Shown here: one piece after another, positions 63,662-64,000 of the stretch
Layout of the letters: each line of letters begins with the position of its first letter
Numbering within the stretch: position 1 is the first letter of the stretch
DNA from: Neisseriaceae bacterium JH1-16
GTDB taxonomy: Bacteria; Pseudomonadota; Gammaproteobacteria; Burkholderiales; Chromobacteriaceae
Reading direction: 5' to 3'
DNA: 64,000 nt
Assembly: GCA_025989215.1 (NCBI GenBank)
Contig: JAPDNP010000001.1
Location: 1,191,032-1,255,031 of the forward strand
Translations under genes and position numbers: made by a program
Notes under the pieces: generated by a model
The model's input: the letters and a program-made list of their open reading frames with translations, nothing else
Database searches by the model: none
What the model was told of the DNA's origin: nothing

Positions 63662-64000
63662 CTACCAGCAACGGCCGTTCGGATCGGGCCAGGACACAGA
63701 GAAGGCCAGCTCCCGGCCACTGCATCGATCACGGTAGCGGACCGACTCCAGTACCGCGCCCTGAATCACGACCTCGTATTCACCCTGCCCACCGGCCGAA
63801 ACCTCGCGCCACAAATAGGTGAATTCGTGGGGGCGGCCGGGCACCAGCTCCTGTTCGGCCAAGATCTTCACATAACGGAGCGCAATCGCCTTACCGCCGC
63901 CGCGCTGGTAACGGATCTGGTCCCGGCCCGGCGTATCGAAGTCGAGGCTCAACTGCGCGTACACCGGTCGACCGGGCGCGTCGGCCGACAGGCATTGCAC
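63662..64000 (-). CDS. Hypothetical protein, 5' end beyond the window
   Basis: At least 112 codons are open to the window edge on the minus strand, with normal codon use. The visible part is strand-rich (DQIRYQRGGGKAIALRYVKIL; EYEVVIQGAVLESVRYRDR) and ends PNGRCW. It has two cysteines that could pair. The first codon in the window is GTG, but the true start is probably outside. I do not recognise the family. Confidence 0.5.
   Translation of the reverse strand: MQCLSADAPGRPVYAQLSLDFDTPGRDQIRYQRGGGKAIALRYVKILAEQELVPGRPHEFTYLWREVSAGGQGEYEVVIQGAVLESVRYRDRCSGRELAFSVSWPDPNGRCW

Overview
The window is a 64 kb piece of high-GC chromosome (about 64 % GC by eye) from a Gram-negative betaproteobacterium, most likely of the order Neisseriales (a Chromobacteriaceae-like organism). 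The pointers are the gene complement (ribBA-ribH-nusB-thiL-pgpA, RND pump with a lipoprotein outer-membrane channel, TonB receptor under a Fur box) and a repeated 14-base motif, AAGGTTGGCCGAAC, that resembles the DNA uptake sequences of Neisseriaceae. I saw no rRNA, tRNA, CRISPR array, prophage or intact insertion sequence.

Layout. 0.4-3.4 kb: arsenic resistance, arsH divergent from arsR-arsC-phosphatase-aqpS, using an aquaglyceroporin where most operons have an efflux pump; a fragment of a second arsC lies just before aqpS. 3.6-9.6 kb: a LysR regulator divergent from a catabolic operon (aldehyde dehydrogenase, NCS1 permease, GMC alcohol dehydrogenase) of unknown substrate. 9.8-15.7 kb: lone tyrosine recombinase, Ca2+/H+ antiporter, small ribbon-helix-helix-like protein, lysine-type permease, di-haem oxidoreductase. 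15.7-20.7 kb, minus strand: ribE, a PP-loop ATPase, ribBA, ribH, nusB, thiL, pgpA. 20.8-23.2 kb: Fur-controlled TonB receptor. 23.3-26.5 kb: prfC, an MscS channel, a TetR regulator. 26.5-27.9 kb: a broken chromate transporter gene. 28-34 kb: an MFS exporter and its LysR partner, then a GMC dehydrogenase with a Tat-exported small subunit and a coniferyl-aldehyde-type dehydrogenase. 34-38 kb: CoxE-like VWA protein, beta-hydroxyacid dehydrogenase, and rhlE behind a long structured leader.

38-64 kb: a hypothetical coiled-coil protein, an RND efflux operon (three genes, minus strand), an outer-membrane barrel protein, an alpha/beta hydrolase, a small MITE-like inverted-repeat element, two paralogous rRNA pseudouridine synthases (one without the catalytic aspartate), a candidate structured small RNA, and many single housekeeping or accessory genes: DUF3429, LprI-like, Cdd1-like, quinone reductase, DJ-1, GNAT, BtuF-like, Pr6Pr, LysE, glycosyltransferase, acpH, patatin, nitroreductase, BON, a second arsenate reductase, MarC, ABM and DUF4337.

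The most promising unexplained signal is the dispersed motif. I counted about 25 exact copies of its 10-base core, GTTGGCCGAA. Inside genes the plus-strand copies read Leu-Ala-Glu with the uncommon TTG codon; in intergenic DNA several copies sit at stop codons or form hairpins. Others worth checking are the apparently inactive pseudouridine synthase paralog, the candidate small RNA at 48.6-48.8 kb, the rhlE leader, and the NCS1/GMC/aldehyde dehydrogenase operon. I found no multi-gene system that I would call wholly new.
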